Source of the DNA: Hetaerina americana
Taxonomy: Eukaryota; Arthropoda; Insecta; Odonata; Calopterygidae
Reading direction: 5' to 3'
NCBI GenBank assembly: GCA_022747635.1
Contig: JAKTNV010000004.1
Location: 87,794,552 to 87,858,551, forward strand
DNA length: 64,000 nt
In this document: piece by piece, positions 24,301 to 35,815 of the stretch
Layout of the letters: each line of letters begins with the position of its first letter
How positions within the stretch are numbered: the stretch's first letter is position 1
Position numbers and translations under genes: made by a program
The notes under the pieces: model-generated
What the model was told of the DNA's origin: nothing
The model's database searches: none
What the model saw: only the letters and a program-made list of their open reading frames with translations

Positions 24301-27300
24301 TTAATATTCTTTATTTTACAATAAAATACGACTCTCGCTTGGAGTAAGCTCCAGGTATAAATGCTAAAGTTACAAATAATTTAATTCTTGAACTAAAAGT
24401 ATTTTTTTCAGCCGCTTTTGGTCAAAAAACTGTAATGGGCTTTGGTAAAACTATTTATTAGTCGATTTTATGGAAGAAGCCGCTTTATTTCCATCAAAAA
24501 ATACGATTCAGCTGGGTATTTAATTAATTTCACGATGGTTTTAACTCACAGCATTCGCTATCTCCGTGCGAAAAGAATCCTTTTATACCATGCTTAGCAT
24601 TTGGAATGTTCTGTGTTCATGTCTGTAATTCTTTTCGTGAGGTAGCCTGGAACATTTTAGCTCTAAAGTCGGAATAATTACTTGCGAAGGGAAACCATAT
24701 GTCATATGTATTTAGTAAAGCGAAAATGCAATTGCCCTAAAGGGATTACTGTTAATTATTCAATTCAACATTATTCGCACCGTGTGTTGACGTTCGTATG
24801 AGCATTATCTTTTCTTTCTTGGTATATAAGCTAGCCTGTATTTGTTGTTGTAAATTTAATGAACACGTTTAGTAATATCTGATAGGTTTTTTACGTCTTA
24901 AATTTACAGTATTTACCGATTTATCGTGTAATTTCTGTTACCCTATTTTCAATTTAAAAATGCCCCTTCAGTTTTACTCGGACCGGTTGAAAACAAAAAG
25001 CTTTTTAAAACGCAGAGCATTCCAACAAATTAATTCTCGCGTGATTCTCTTCTTTCTGGGCTCAGAATTTCAAATGCATGGATAATTATTGACGAAATTA
25101 CACCGGTTAGACTAATTTAGTCTTAATTCAAATGCCCAGTGACGCAATTTCCGCGTAATCTTTTTAGTATCACACGAGGGGCCATTTATACACGAACAAT
25201 TCTCTACGTATAAAGTAGCGATAATCCTTTTAGACATCTAGCTATAAACGCTCATGAACAGATATTTCCAATGAAGTTACCATCATTTCTATGAATTCAA
25301 TATATGCAAATATCTAGTATTTATATGCCGGTGCTTCTTTAGATCTCGAATTTCATTAATTCCTTCCGTCTTGATACAACATTTTTTTTCTATGGCTGAA
25401 GTTACGTTTTAAGTCAAAGCACTGAATTTTCGCAATTGTGCACAATGTCACAGCATTTCAATGGTTAAAATATCCTTTGAGCAAAAAGACATTGCTTTAC
25501 AGCTCAAGCATTGGATGTTTATTTGCAAAAATATAATTTGATCAAAGAACTCAAGAATATTTGTATATTCATAATACTCTGTCGAGTAATTTTCCTCTCA
25601 ATCGGTCGTAATAAGTAATAATAATGATGCCCCGTTTGTAATGATTATCATTCCGTCTATTATCAAGGGAATGGAATAATTTTACGGATCTATTTAAAAG
25701 TTGGGAATAATGAAAATATCACTACTCTATAACTTACGAAATTAAGTTATGTTGTCATTCAATATTAACATTCGTTAATGATTCTTGAAGCAGAAGATAT
25801 TTATTTGGTAAAACCCACTCGCAATTACTAAACCTTGGCTATCATTTTAGGGAGTTGGAGGACATCATTTCCTCAGTCAACTGCCACTTTCAAAGTGAAC
25901 GCAATTAAGACTCGCCCCAGTCCCCTTCCTGGGTGTCGATTTTATGGTTGCCATGGTACAAAGGGGTACAAGATGTTGGGATAAGCAGGACGAGAAGAGA
26001 GATTGGGAAACTTGACGCTGTTAGAATCACCCAGAAGTATTGTGTCCTCGAAGATTTAATGTCGTCATTAAATGTTTTGTCTAGCCAATGGAACCAAGGT
26101 TTTTATGCCTCCCGAGTGCGATTTACAGCGCGCGTATACGTGCGACCTTGCGTTTTGAGTGGCCAGCTCATTCCTGCCCTTTATCCTTATTGCAATCTGG
26201 TGACTGTGAAGAGATTATCACTTATATAGTTCTCGTAGACTTCTCGAGTTGATCATCTAGTCTCGGAATTGAAGAGAGGAGCAAGGAAGAAAAAAACGTA
26301 AAACGCGGAGCGGATGGGGACATTGGCTTGTGACTGTAAGTAATACATGCTACGTGGATATAAAATGGATTGTTCCTCTCCGGAAATATTTCGTTTTCTG
26401 CCTTCTTTCACTTTATTAGGAGGATAAGTTTCAGAGTTTTGATATGCCACTTGACAAAGTCCTTTTTAAGTAGTGTTTTAAGTACGAGGCAGTTAAATTC
26501 GGCGGCTTATAACGAGGAGTATTATTAGGCAAGTTTATTGTTCAGTGAGATGAAGAGATATTTTTTATCGAATATCTTATACCGTCTGTGCTAAATTTTA
26601 TCCAACCGATTTGGATAATATAAATAAACACCTTCTTAACTGTTAATAGGTCCACATAAATGTTATCCAACTTTAAAAATAAATTTTATAGAGAAATAAA
26701 AAATACTGTTCTTACTATACTAATAAATATTGAGAATGCTAATTAAGAGACATCAAAATAATGAATTTACTAACGGTCATAATGAAAAAAATTAATTAAA
26801 GCTTTTCAAAACTATTAACTTTGGTCTCATCTACATGATTAAAATTATTTATTAATGTGCAAGTAAATTTTCGAGGGATTTTGCTGATTTCAACGGAATT
26901 AAATACTCCTTTTTCTTACTTAGTCAATCATGGTACCTTGGGGGTCATCTGTTTCTCTTACAACTGACTCAATTGGGGGCACGTTAAAGTGCTCTCCCTA
27001 CTTAGAAGCAGCCAATCGACCGATGAGTCGTGTTATTCTCTTCCACTATTCCGATTTGATTAAATCGTAAACAACGCAGACTCATCGGTAATCCCAACCA
27101 CAAAAAAAGTGTACAAATGGAAAAAAAGATTAAATTTCCACTCTGAGGATGATATGAAATGGACATGTAGCAGCGCAAACCCTTTGAACCCTCGAAATCC
27201 CGTGTTTAAAGGAAATTTAAATAAGCTTATGCGGGCAAATTACGTAGTTACAAACATGAAACGCATGCACAGGGCCTGAAGTGTAGTCTCTTTAAAACAT

Positions 27301-28450
27301 TACCAGTGTGAATGTTTTTTCTTTATTTCCAAAAGTCATACTTTCCTACGATCATTATAACCAATATTTACTAAATGATAAATCTATGAATGGGTTTGGT
27401 ATTGTATCCAGGAATTATAATTTCTATAACCCTAAAATGTTACTAATCAAATGGCATTGTAACTTATTATGTGTAACTTATTATATGTAACTATTTATAT
27501 GGTCTCAAATTCGCCAAATTGGGTACATTTTTCCAACCTTAATATTTGAAGGCATATTGCATTTGATGCACACACACACGAAAAAAACGGTTTTCCCAAG
27601 GGGGAAAAATATGTTCTTCAAATTAATAAGGTATCCTCGTAATCTACTCGTTTCTTTGCAAGCTATCCTTCAGGTCAAAAAATAACTCTTGAAACGTCTC
27701 AATTAGAAATTACTATGAACCCATTTCCATAAAACAACAATGTATCGGAAACAATGCCGAAAAGGAATCTTGGTTTCCTGGCATTTACTAATACTACTGA
27801 ATAATAACTAATTAACCATTGATGAGGAAAAGGTTTATTTTTTTGGGCAATGGAATTATAATATATTTTTCATAAATTCTACATTGAAACCTAATTTGAA
27901 TATGAATATCATACGAATATTAGTGAAAATTATGTTACAAAAATGATAATCAAGATAATGTACAACAAACTCATAAGTTGTAAAAATGGGCCTTGTTTCT
28001 TTAAATGCACACGTCTACTTGTTAAGGAAGAAAATTTAATAGTTTTCAATTCTGCTCGGTAAAAAAATGGTTGACATTGGAGTGAAGACGATGGCTATGA
28101 AAATCAATGTAGAAGTCGCGAACTTAAATTATCGGAATTTCGAGTGTGAAATACAGTCCGGAGGGTGTACAATTTAAGGTAAAGGATATCGCCACTTCGT
28201 TGAATAATAAATTCCTCCCTCTTTTCATCAGTTATTTCCATTAGGACAACCATTGAACCTGCTTCGTCTTTCAATGGTAATAAAGTTGACTGAGATATAT
28301 GGTTTGAATTTTTTTTGGCGAAGGAACTGATTAGAATATTTTTATATCTACCTAATACAGTTCTCCTCTTCCTGCCTTTCTGGTTTACTTTTTGGTTTTA
28401 GGAGTAGTAGGGAAAAGGTAGGAGTCTCTTAGAATACTTGGCCCTTTAAT
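21373..28450. other. Long AT-rich non-coding stretch
   Basis: About 7 kb of AT-rich DNA with no island of the kind seen elsewhere, no recognised coding sequence and no transposon signature. A perfect 11-bp inverted repeat with a 7-base loop lies at 22303-22331. The open frame at 25933-26229 (+) sits in more balanced sequence but is not recognisable. Confidence 0.5.
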
Positions 28451-28454
28451 TAAC

Positions 28455-28860
28455 GTATACTGCCCTCACAATCGTGAGATGGGAAGAAGAGCTGTGGGGA
28501 AGGTGGAAAGGTAGAGAGGTCGGGACGAGGAGGAAGGGGCACGTCCCAAAGGGTCAAGGGGGATGGATGAGGGGGAGTTTGTGGGGGGACAGTGCGTAGG
28601 CACGGATGGTAGGTCGACAGAATCCGCCCATCCACCCACCGGGCGCGCGTGTCACCCTCTCCGAGCCTCACCCCCCGCTCGCGCACAGCAAACCCACTCA
28701 CTCGGCAGTGGTGGGGACGCTTAAAGCGAGACAAAGGGCGCAGGCATACTACGACGATTTCCCCTCCATTTCCACTACGGACCCCGCTCCCTTGATGGAT
28801 CCCCGACCTCCTCTCCCGTCCTGTCCATTTCAACCTTAATCCTCCCGCTTTAGGACTGTT
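28455..28860. other. GC-rich island 8 with purine-to-pyrimidine switch
   Basis: G-rich on the + strand (GAGGAAGGGG, GGGGGAG) to about 28610, then C-rich and CpG-dense (CCGGGCGCGCGTG near 28640, CGCTCGCGCAC near 28677). It gives way to C+T-rich sequence to about 28840. Frames on both strands lack a recognisable domain. CpG density is among the highest in the window. Confidence 0.65.
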
Positions 28861-31305
28861 TTGAGGTACCTACGAACTACCGTTGGGTCGTATCAAACGA
28901 GCATTAAACATGAATGAATTTAAACTTGCTCGCTTTACTTCCTCGTCGCTCACAGTACGTGCATCACTTAACGTTTTTACCGGCGTTTATCTAGCGCGAC
29001 TACTATGAATGTAAACTTAACCTTTCCGTACCTGTACATTATTTACAGCAACGAAAAAGTTTGCCTTGAATATTATAGGATATGGGCAAGGGTGACGTTC
29101 TTTTAAGGTCGCTCACACGCTGTACCGTCTTAGTTGTGATTTGCTTCTGTAACTTGTCTTCGTTCCTCGTGTAAATGTCAACCTTACTAGTTGACGAAGT
29201 CATCCACGCCTATTCTTTCCATACCTTGACGGAACTATGCCATTTGCTTAAGTTTAGTGTAAATATGGATATTTAGACAATATTACGAGTATGAGTCTAC
29301 AAAGACCGTCTACATTTACGGAAATTCATAGGTGATTTCAATGATTGCTCTTTTATTTAGTCGCATTTGTTATTTTTTTAAACCCTATGGTAGATTCTTG
29401 GGTCTCTTGCAGTTATTGGCCTTTGGTATCTATTTCGCCATCGTTTGAATTTTTCCTTGGCTCCGGTACTTGATGAGTACTCTCGATCGCTTTTAGCAAA
29501 TTAAGCATTCTCTGATATGGGATATTTTTCATCGCTCATATATTTGATGATTTTATTGATTTGAAATTTCACAGCAGCGGACATTTTTAATAAACTAACC
29601 AAGATATATCCCCATGAATTTAAAATTAATAATGACCAAAAGAATGTTTTTGCCAAAGAACTCCTATAATTGACCATAAAAGAGTTTTGAGTGCTAATAT
29701 ATTAACTTTTTCAAACCATTGGCGTAAGGTGAATGCATTGGAACAGATAGATAATTTATGAAAAAATAGTAGCTCTTATCCTTAAGTGGGTCTTATTAGT
29801 GAATAGTTGCACCATTCATTCAATCCCATCTTAGAATCACTGAGGCAACAGAAAATGCCAAGTTTCACTTTCCTCATCACCCCTCTCCTCCAGGTTTCCT
29901 GCAAACAGATGCTCACTAAACGAGCACATCGAGATAATCATTATATTTTGAAACTGGCTCGTGTGAAACTTTATTTTCAAATACTTGAATAAAATGTCAT
30001 TAAGTTCCTAAAAACCATTGTAAAAGCTAAACGAGTTATTCAACATTTTTAATCTATGTTGTCTTATTACCCTAGCGTGGTGAATTTTTAAGCACGATTA
30101 AAAGCCGGGATCAAATTACCTAATTATTCTTTCTATCACGTGAAAATACTTTTTATCAGAGAAACGTTAATCGACGGAAAGTAATCCTGTCGATTGAAAG
30201 AGAAAAATATAGTTTTTTTAATGAACCTTATTGAAGGAGTTAAATATTTTGCTCGCATAGATAATTCAAAATATATGAGAGGAAAGTTGGTATGAAAGTT
30301 AATTTCCAAACGATTTGACGTCTTTTCCCGGATTTTTCAAATGCTTGCTATAAGAAAGTGTTTCGAATATTGCCATAGTTTGTTCTTTATCTGGAATGGA
30401 CGACGATATCTTAAGACCCCACTCAGCCTTAAGAGCGTGCCAATCTTACCATATGGAACCCCATATATCATCGTTATTGATCACATGGCTGCTGCGTGGC
30501 TCCCTCTCCTGCTCATTCTCCCTTGGTCTATGGCATCCCAGAGTGATCAAAGGCTTAGCAAACACTCTTCTGAACTGAAATACTCTCTCGGATCGGCGAT
30601 CTTCGGTGGGAAGATGATCATGAATGATTGTGTGGCAGGGGTTATTTTTCGAAATCCCGTTTCAGACCATAAACCTATTTTTAAAGTTATTTCTCGTTTA
30701 GACATGTGGGACGAAGTGTAGAGAGTAAAGGATTTGTATTATTTTGATAGGCTAGGATTAATAATACTTGTGCTTTCATATGTATTATTTTCAAGAAGCA
30801 AGTGGAACTTAGTGTCGAAACATCTTTTGAAATTCAAATGAGTGTGTTTTTATTTTTTATCTACTATTGTGTAAGTTAAATGATATTTTAAAAAATTAAT
30901 TATTTTAGTGCCGCAATAATCTGAAAGGTGTTACCACAGTAAGAAAGCATAAGGGACATTAAACTTGTGGATTCATGAGATGATCGGTTTGTGGAAAAAA
31001 ATAATTCTCTACTCCCCAGTGGAATTAACGGCTACGGATTAGGTATATCGACTGCCACATACATCTTCAAAATTAATTATTTTTCCCTCGCAACGGTCGC
31101 AATGACAGAGATAGACTATATCACGTGTATCAATAATGAACTCCCGGTAAATAAAATGATACCGAACGTAAATAATAACCGATTATATACACAGATGGCT
31201 GGTGATACAACACCCTTGCCCCACGTCAAATTGGAGGATTGCGTGGTAAAATGTATTTGTTGACGAATGAAAAGATTCCGTTTAGAGGCTTAATCTCTTT
31301 AGGTC
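28861..31305. other. AT-rich non-coding stretch
   Basis: No recognised gene. A 126-codon open frame at 30341-30721 (+) and a 90-codon frame at 30991-31263 (+) show no known domain, no splice context that I can defend and no coding-like composition. Confidence 0.5.
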
Positions 31306-31309
31306 GTGA

Positions 31310-31765
31310 GACACGCGTGGCGAGGGGATGCTGACCCTGGGATTGAAGTTTGGAGAAAGGAAGCAGGCACTCCTTCGTTGGAAAAAGAAAATAGGGTAGG
31401 CTTGCAAACGCACGCACACATGCGCACTCACTCACTTTTTCAGAGGGAATGTGATCCGCCCTTAGTGCGGTGAATAGGAGGCGGACCGGACCGGGCGGGC
31501 GGGCGGAGGATGGCATGGGGTCGGCGCGCGGTGGGTGTGGTTGGAGAGAGCGGGGGTGGAAGTGCGTGGGTGAGGCCGCACGCGGAGTTTTCGTCCCACC
31601 ATCCAAGGGAGGAATCGTGGCGTGAGAAGCAGGGAGCGACACCCTGGAGACCGCCGGTGATGGTCCGTGCATTGAGACTCCACCAGCTGCATTCCTGTTT
31701 CCCGATTTTTCCGCTGCGAATGTAGCACTCGATGGGCATACGAAGGAGAGGTTGATTAAGGGCAC
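31310..31765. other. GC-rich island 9, CpG-dense
   Basis: G-rich on the + strand with a CGGGCGGGCGGGCGGAGG block near 31493 and CGCGCGGTGGG near 31526. CpG density is high. The GGGCGG units resemble GC-boxes. Frames on both strands have no recognisable domain. A CpG-island-like regulatory element is plausible by composition. Confidence 0.65.
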
Positions 31766-32330
31766 TGGATATTTTTCATGCATTTTTTAAATTATTTTTA
31801 ATGCAAGTCAACAGAAAGTCTCGCACTAATTAGCCTAATTTTAGAGACTGCTATATAGTACGATGATTATAAGCGTAAAAATTACGGTAAACACCTTCAG
31901 TTTGAGTTTTACTCTATCACGGGATGAAAGCTATGAGCTTCGTTTTACACTTCCATGCAAGGGCACAGCAAGAAATTGAGGGTATTTTTTCCAAGATGGT
32001 TTTACATCCATATCATACTCTGCCAGCCCCTTAGGTGGTGTAAGATGAGTGGGAGGGCGTGTGGTAGAGCATTATTCATTATTATGTGATGCTGGTCCAA
32101 CTGAGCAGTTTTTTAAAAATGAGTAGCTTCAGGAAGCCTAAGTAAATAAATTCGCCAATACTCCGCAGGCTGATGCATCACAAACCTAACACGTAGTTCA
32201 TCTTCATGCGTTGCTTTAAAGATAAGGAAACAGATGGATATAGAATCCACAAATAGATATTTTGAAAAAACTAGATCATATTACGTATGGAGAATAAATA
32301 ATATGATAAAAGCAGAGCCATATTCTAAAT
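31766..32330. other. AT-rich non-coding stretch
   Basis: Nothing recognised. Confidence 0.4.
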
Positions 32331-32337
32331 AAATGTC

Positions 32338-32431
32338 ATGATAATTAAATCAGGAATACAATGTATCCTTCCACTGCACGTGAATAAAGGACAGTGGAAA
32401 GATACATTGTATTCTTCATTTAATTAAAATG
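32338..32431. repeat. Long hairpin with 22-nt near-perfect stem (foldback)
   Basis: The inner arms 32355-32376 and 32392-32413 are complementary at 21 of 22 positions (AATACAATGTATCCTTCCAC... against ...GTGGAAAGATACATTGTATT) around a 15-base loop. Outer arms 32338-32354 and 32414-32431 extend the pairing imperfectly through TAATTAAAT. The single inner mismatch is C/A on the + strand but becomes a G·U wobble in a minus-strand transcript, so minus-strand RNA would fold better. Length and arm size fit a pre-miRNA-like hairpin or a small foldback MITE. No TA or longer flanking duplication adjoins the palindrome itself. A 12-bp direct repeat (AAATGTCATGAT) occurs at 32331-32342 and 32470-32481. 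Confidence 0.75.
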
Positions 32432-32481
32432 AATTCTCACAAGGTTGAGCCGGGAACAATTAAATATTTAAATGTCATGAT

Positions 32482-33570
32482 CATTATTCAGAAGTGCTTA
32501 TAGAACATTTTTTGTATATCTGGCCTACCGAAGAAGATGGTGTTGACTTACAGCTATAATTGCAGGACCACCGGAAATGTCAATTAATGCCTCATTTCTC
32601 CTCCTCGAACTATCATCGATGGGTTTCCTCATCTACGCACATCCATTTTCGTCAATATATTTGTAGTGGCATATTTATGCTCAAGAACCACTGGAATATC
32701 TTAGTAAATATTTTTTGGCAACATTGTGAGTAAATGTAATCTTGTTTTGTTGCTTGCTGACTCTGCATCTCACCAGTCACTTTCACCCGGTCCTAAAATG
32801 TAGACATTGCTCTGTTTTTGTGTCATAACTTCAATTATTTCTTGATATTCCCATAGATCTTGGGATTTTCTACTCGGTGTTTGTGATTTGAATCCTAATG
32901 GTACTTGCTAAATAATGCGTGGTATGGGAATGATATAACTAATTCTTGAAGATTAGGTTTAATTTTCAAGTAACCTTTACTCACTCTCTGACGCATCTAT
33001 AAGTATAGAGTGATAATATGGAGTAGAGCATAGACCAGTAACTTCGGAGAGAGTTGGGATTTTTCGTCCAAATTCCTACTCCTGATACTTTTTTTACACT
33101 TTATTTATTTAATTATTGTCTGTTTTTGCTTGATACCATAAAAGAGTTTCTGTTTTGCAGTAGGAGCGTCAGCAAAATTAGGTAGTCAGACCATCAGTTC
33201 TTTAATTAGAAGTGTTCTAGGAAACATTTTGGAAACGCCATGTACTGTCAGTTTATTGTGTCATAAGTGCGGAAAATGAATGCAATAAACATTTAAGTAA
33301 GTTCTTTCAAAAATCTTGAAAACTCATTATCTTATAATATACTTCACCTTTGGAAATCTTCAATAAAAGAATATCTAATCACTACCCATCCAAAAATTGG
33401 CAAGTTACAAGGTTTTTTTTTAGTGATTCTCCTATATAATCTATATCAGGCGGAAAACTTATTGTTTTCCATTGCTTGAAATAATAGACAAGATATCATC
33501 AAACGCGATATTTTGAGAAATCAAATTAGAATTCTTGATGGTAAGTTTTGAGACGGATGGATCTCGATCT
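32482..33570. other. AT-rich non-coding stretch
   Basis: Nothing recognised. Confidence 0.4.
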
Positions 33571-33576
33571 TCAGGT

Positions 33577-33697
33577 ATCCCAGGGGTCCAACTACCAGAG
33601 TTATCGGAATACCTTTACCCGAGGCGGAACCAGAACCCGCGATCTTCGCCTTAGCGGTAAAGCATGATGCCCAACTAACTAATCCGGGCTAACTGTT
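33577..33697 (-). mobile_element. tRNA-derived SINE head, family B
   Basis: On the minus strand an A-box-like TTAGTTAGTTGGGCATCATG is followed by ACCGCTAAGGCGAAGATCG and a T-arm-like GCGGGTTCTGGTTCCGCC (B-box complement at 33626-33637). A short non-tRNA body with GGTAAAGGTATTCCGATAAC follows. The tRNA-like part resembles an Ile-type order, but the isotype is not certain. It differs from the SINE families at 3.9 and 49.6 kb. The 3' end was not delimited. Confidence 0.6.
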
Positions 33698-34905
33698 TTC
33701 CCTTTGCAACATAGTGTCCCTCTAAAAGGCTGTGTCAGTATAAAATATGTTACTAATATGGATTCATAAGAAGCTGTATATTTACCTCTTAAAATTCTTT
33801 CCATTCTTCCAGGAGATAATAAGAAACCCGAATTTGTGAACAACGATGAATAGGTTTTTGTTACATCATACAGTAACAGCCTTTGCAAACTCGCAATTTT
33901 GAGTGAACAAGCACACCTAAGTAAGAAGAATGAGCAAAAACACAGCGAAGATAAGCAGATAACAGTTTTTGTTGTTTTCAGTCACCCGTTATACACGCGG
34001 TTTTATGGTTACTTGATTCTCCTGTCAAGAAAGGAATTTAGACTTGATTTTTCGCATGTTTTTTCTATTTTTATTCCGAAGTTCGTTAGATGGTTTTTCT
34101 TTCAAAATCATGTAGCATTATAAGAAAAGTACTCGTTTTGAAGTAATTCCGGTCGAACTGACATTCGTAAAATCTTAAGAAAACCGGAGAGGGATGGAAG
34201 TGTTGGAGAAACTTGAGAACTCGGTGCCAAGGAAGTTTTTCCTTCACTTACTTTAGTTGGGAAGATGTGAGTTTAGTCTTGTTCCAATACATGAAGGGAT
34301 GGTGTGACGGTATGATTTTCAATTGGAAGCGAGTAGTGATTTAGGAAGACATTGGGCCGTGCTTTTTTCGTCCTGGATGAACTATATTCCTTGGTTTATA
34401 AAATGAATTGAATAAAGGTAGCCTCATTTTAGAATGGTTTACGGAAAAGGAAAAGTTGGACTTGGTTTTAACGTTCTTTGTGAGTGGAATTCGTGTTCGA
34501 ACTAATTCGAGACCTATCCCTACGACTTGTGAAATTGGAAAATTCATGGCGGAAGAAGCCAGTTCCTATCCTTGTTTCTTCTGTAGTTTACAAGGGAGTT
34601 CTGCAACCGATAATATAGCATGAATTAGATGTAACTGGTTATGTTTAGAGGTATTAGCTGTATTTGAACACGGAATTGTCAAGCCGGAATTCTGACTTCC
34701 TAATAAGTAGGCTTTAAAACACGTTTCGATTTCTGTAACTACCGACCTTGCGATCAATATATTTTCTGCAACATCCAAGTGCACGTCATTTCTAAAAACA
34801 AATAGTTAACTATCAGTATGAAACAATCTACTCCTATTATCTTAACGCGGCCTGATATATCAGATGTCTAGGTTGATATTAAACGCTTGTTTTCAACAAA
34901 CGCTA
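33698..34905. other. AT-rich non-coding stretch
   Basis: No recognised gene. The open frames at 33899-34123, 34341-34547 and 34408-34623 overlap on opposite strands and match no family. Confidence 0.45.
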
Positions 34906-34909
34906 GCTC

Positions 34910-35265
34910 ACGTTCTGTGCAGGGTTACAAGAGAAAAGGACGGAGGTCACGGGACGATGCCCGTGTGGAGGAGAGGAGAAGGAAGGAGGTTGAGTAGTGA
35001 AGGAAATCGGACATAAAATAAATGACGAATGAGGTCGTGGAATGAAGAGTGTGGAAGTAATGCTTTGGGAGGGCGTTGCATAATGACCGAGGAGGACAAT
35101 GGGGCGAAAAAAATTAGAGAAATGAGCACGCGCTATTCGAGAAGACAAAACGGAAGGGAATGGAAATCGGCTTGAATAGACCCATGTAAATAGAGGGATG
35201 AGAGGAAGGGGAAGTTTTCTGACGTAAAAAGTTTCCGCGACCACGGGGGCAAAGAAAGGGTTTGT
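34910..35265. other. Purine-rich island 10
   Basis: G+A-rich on the + strand (GGAGGAGAGGAGAAGGAAGG near 34967) with some CpGs. The minus-strand open frames here are Ser/Pro/Phe-rich composition products. Confidence 0.5.
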
Positions 35266-35741
35266 GCAAAACAAGTTTAAATTCCCAATCTCGTTAACGA
35301 AAAAGACATGACGTGAATCTAAATAGTTTGGATTTAAACCACTCGAAGAGAGTGACTACTTCCAACCCCGAGGTTTTTAATTAAATGAGGTGAACTAAGC
35401 ACTGCTAAGTGGTGGCACTCAAAATGCAAATAAACCCAGGCATGGTTACGACTCTAAAGCGTGATGATATTAAAACGCTCTAAAAGCCGTTAGGAGGAAG
35501 CAGTGAGCCATTAAATAAATATCAAGTTACTCTAAGAAGCAGTTAATGGAGATGAAGGAAGATGGCATATGGAAAATTTAGTTTATGTAAGTGAAATAAG
35601 TGAGTTACACTTAGGGAGTAAGTAAGAGAAGTGAACTGATGAATAAATGTACGCATTTTGATTACATCTTCAAAGTGGTAATTTGGAGCATTTACAATTT
35701 CTCCTTTCATGATAGGTGTGCGTATGATTAATCTCGCTCGC

Positions 35742-35744
<3 letters not shown>
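35266..35744. other. AT-rich non-coding stretch
   Basis: Nothing recognised. Confidence 0.4.

Positions 35745-35812
<68 letters not shown>
35745..35812. repeat. (AT)34 microsatellite
   Basis: Uninterrupted dinucleotide array of 68 bp. It is self-complementary, so cruciform extrusion is possible. One of three arrays of almost the same length in the window. Confidence 0.98.

Positions 35813-35815
<3 letters not shown>

Noticed and set aside
27019..27089. Inverted repeat ACCGATGAGTC/GACTCATCGGT with a hammerhead-like GATGAG
   Set aside because: An 11-bp pair at 49-base spacing is about what chance gives in 64 kb. The conserved CUGA and GAAA parts of a hammerhead core are not both present.
30341..30721. 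126-codon + frame outside the islands
   Set aside because: No recognised motif and no start context or splice signal to support it. A frame of this length can arise by chance among many.
31226..31783. 185-codon minus-strand open frame in a CpG-dense island
   Set aside because: No domain, biased residue use and competing frames on both strands.
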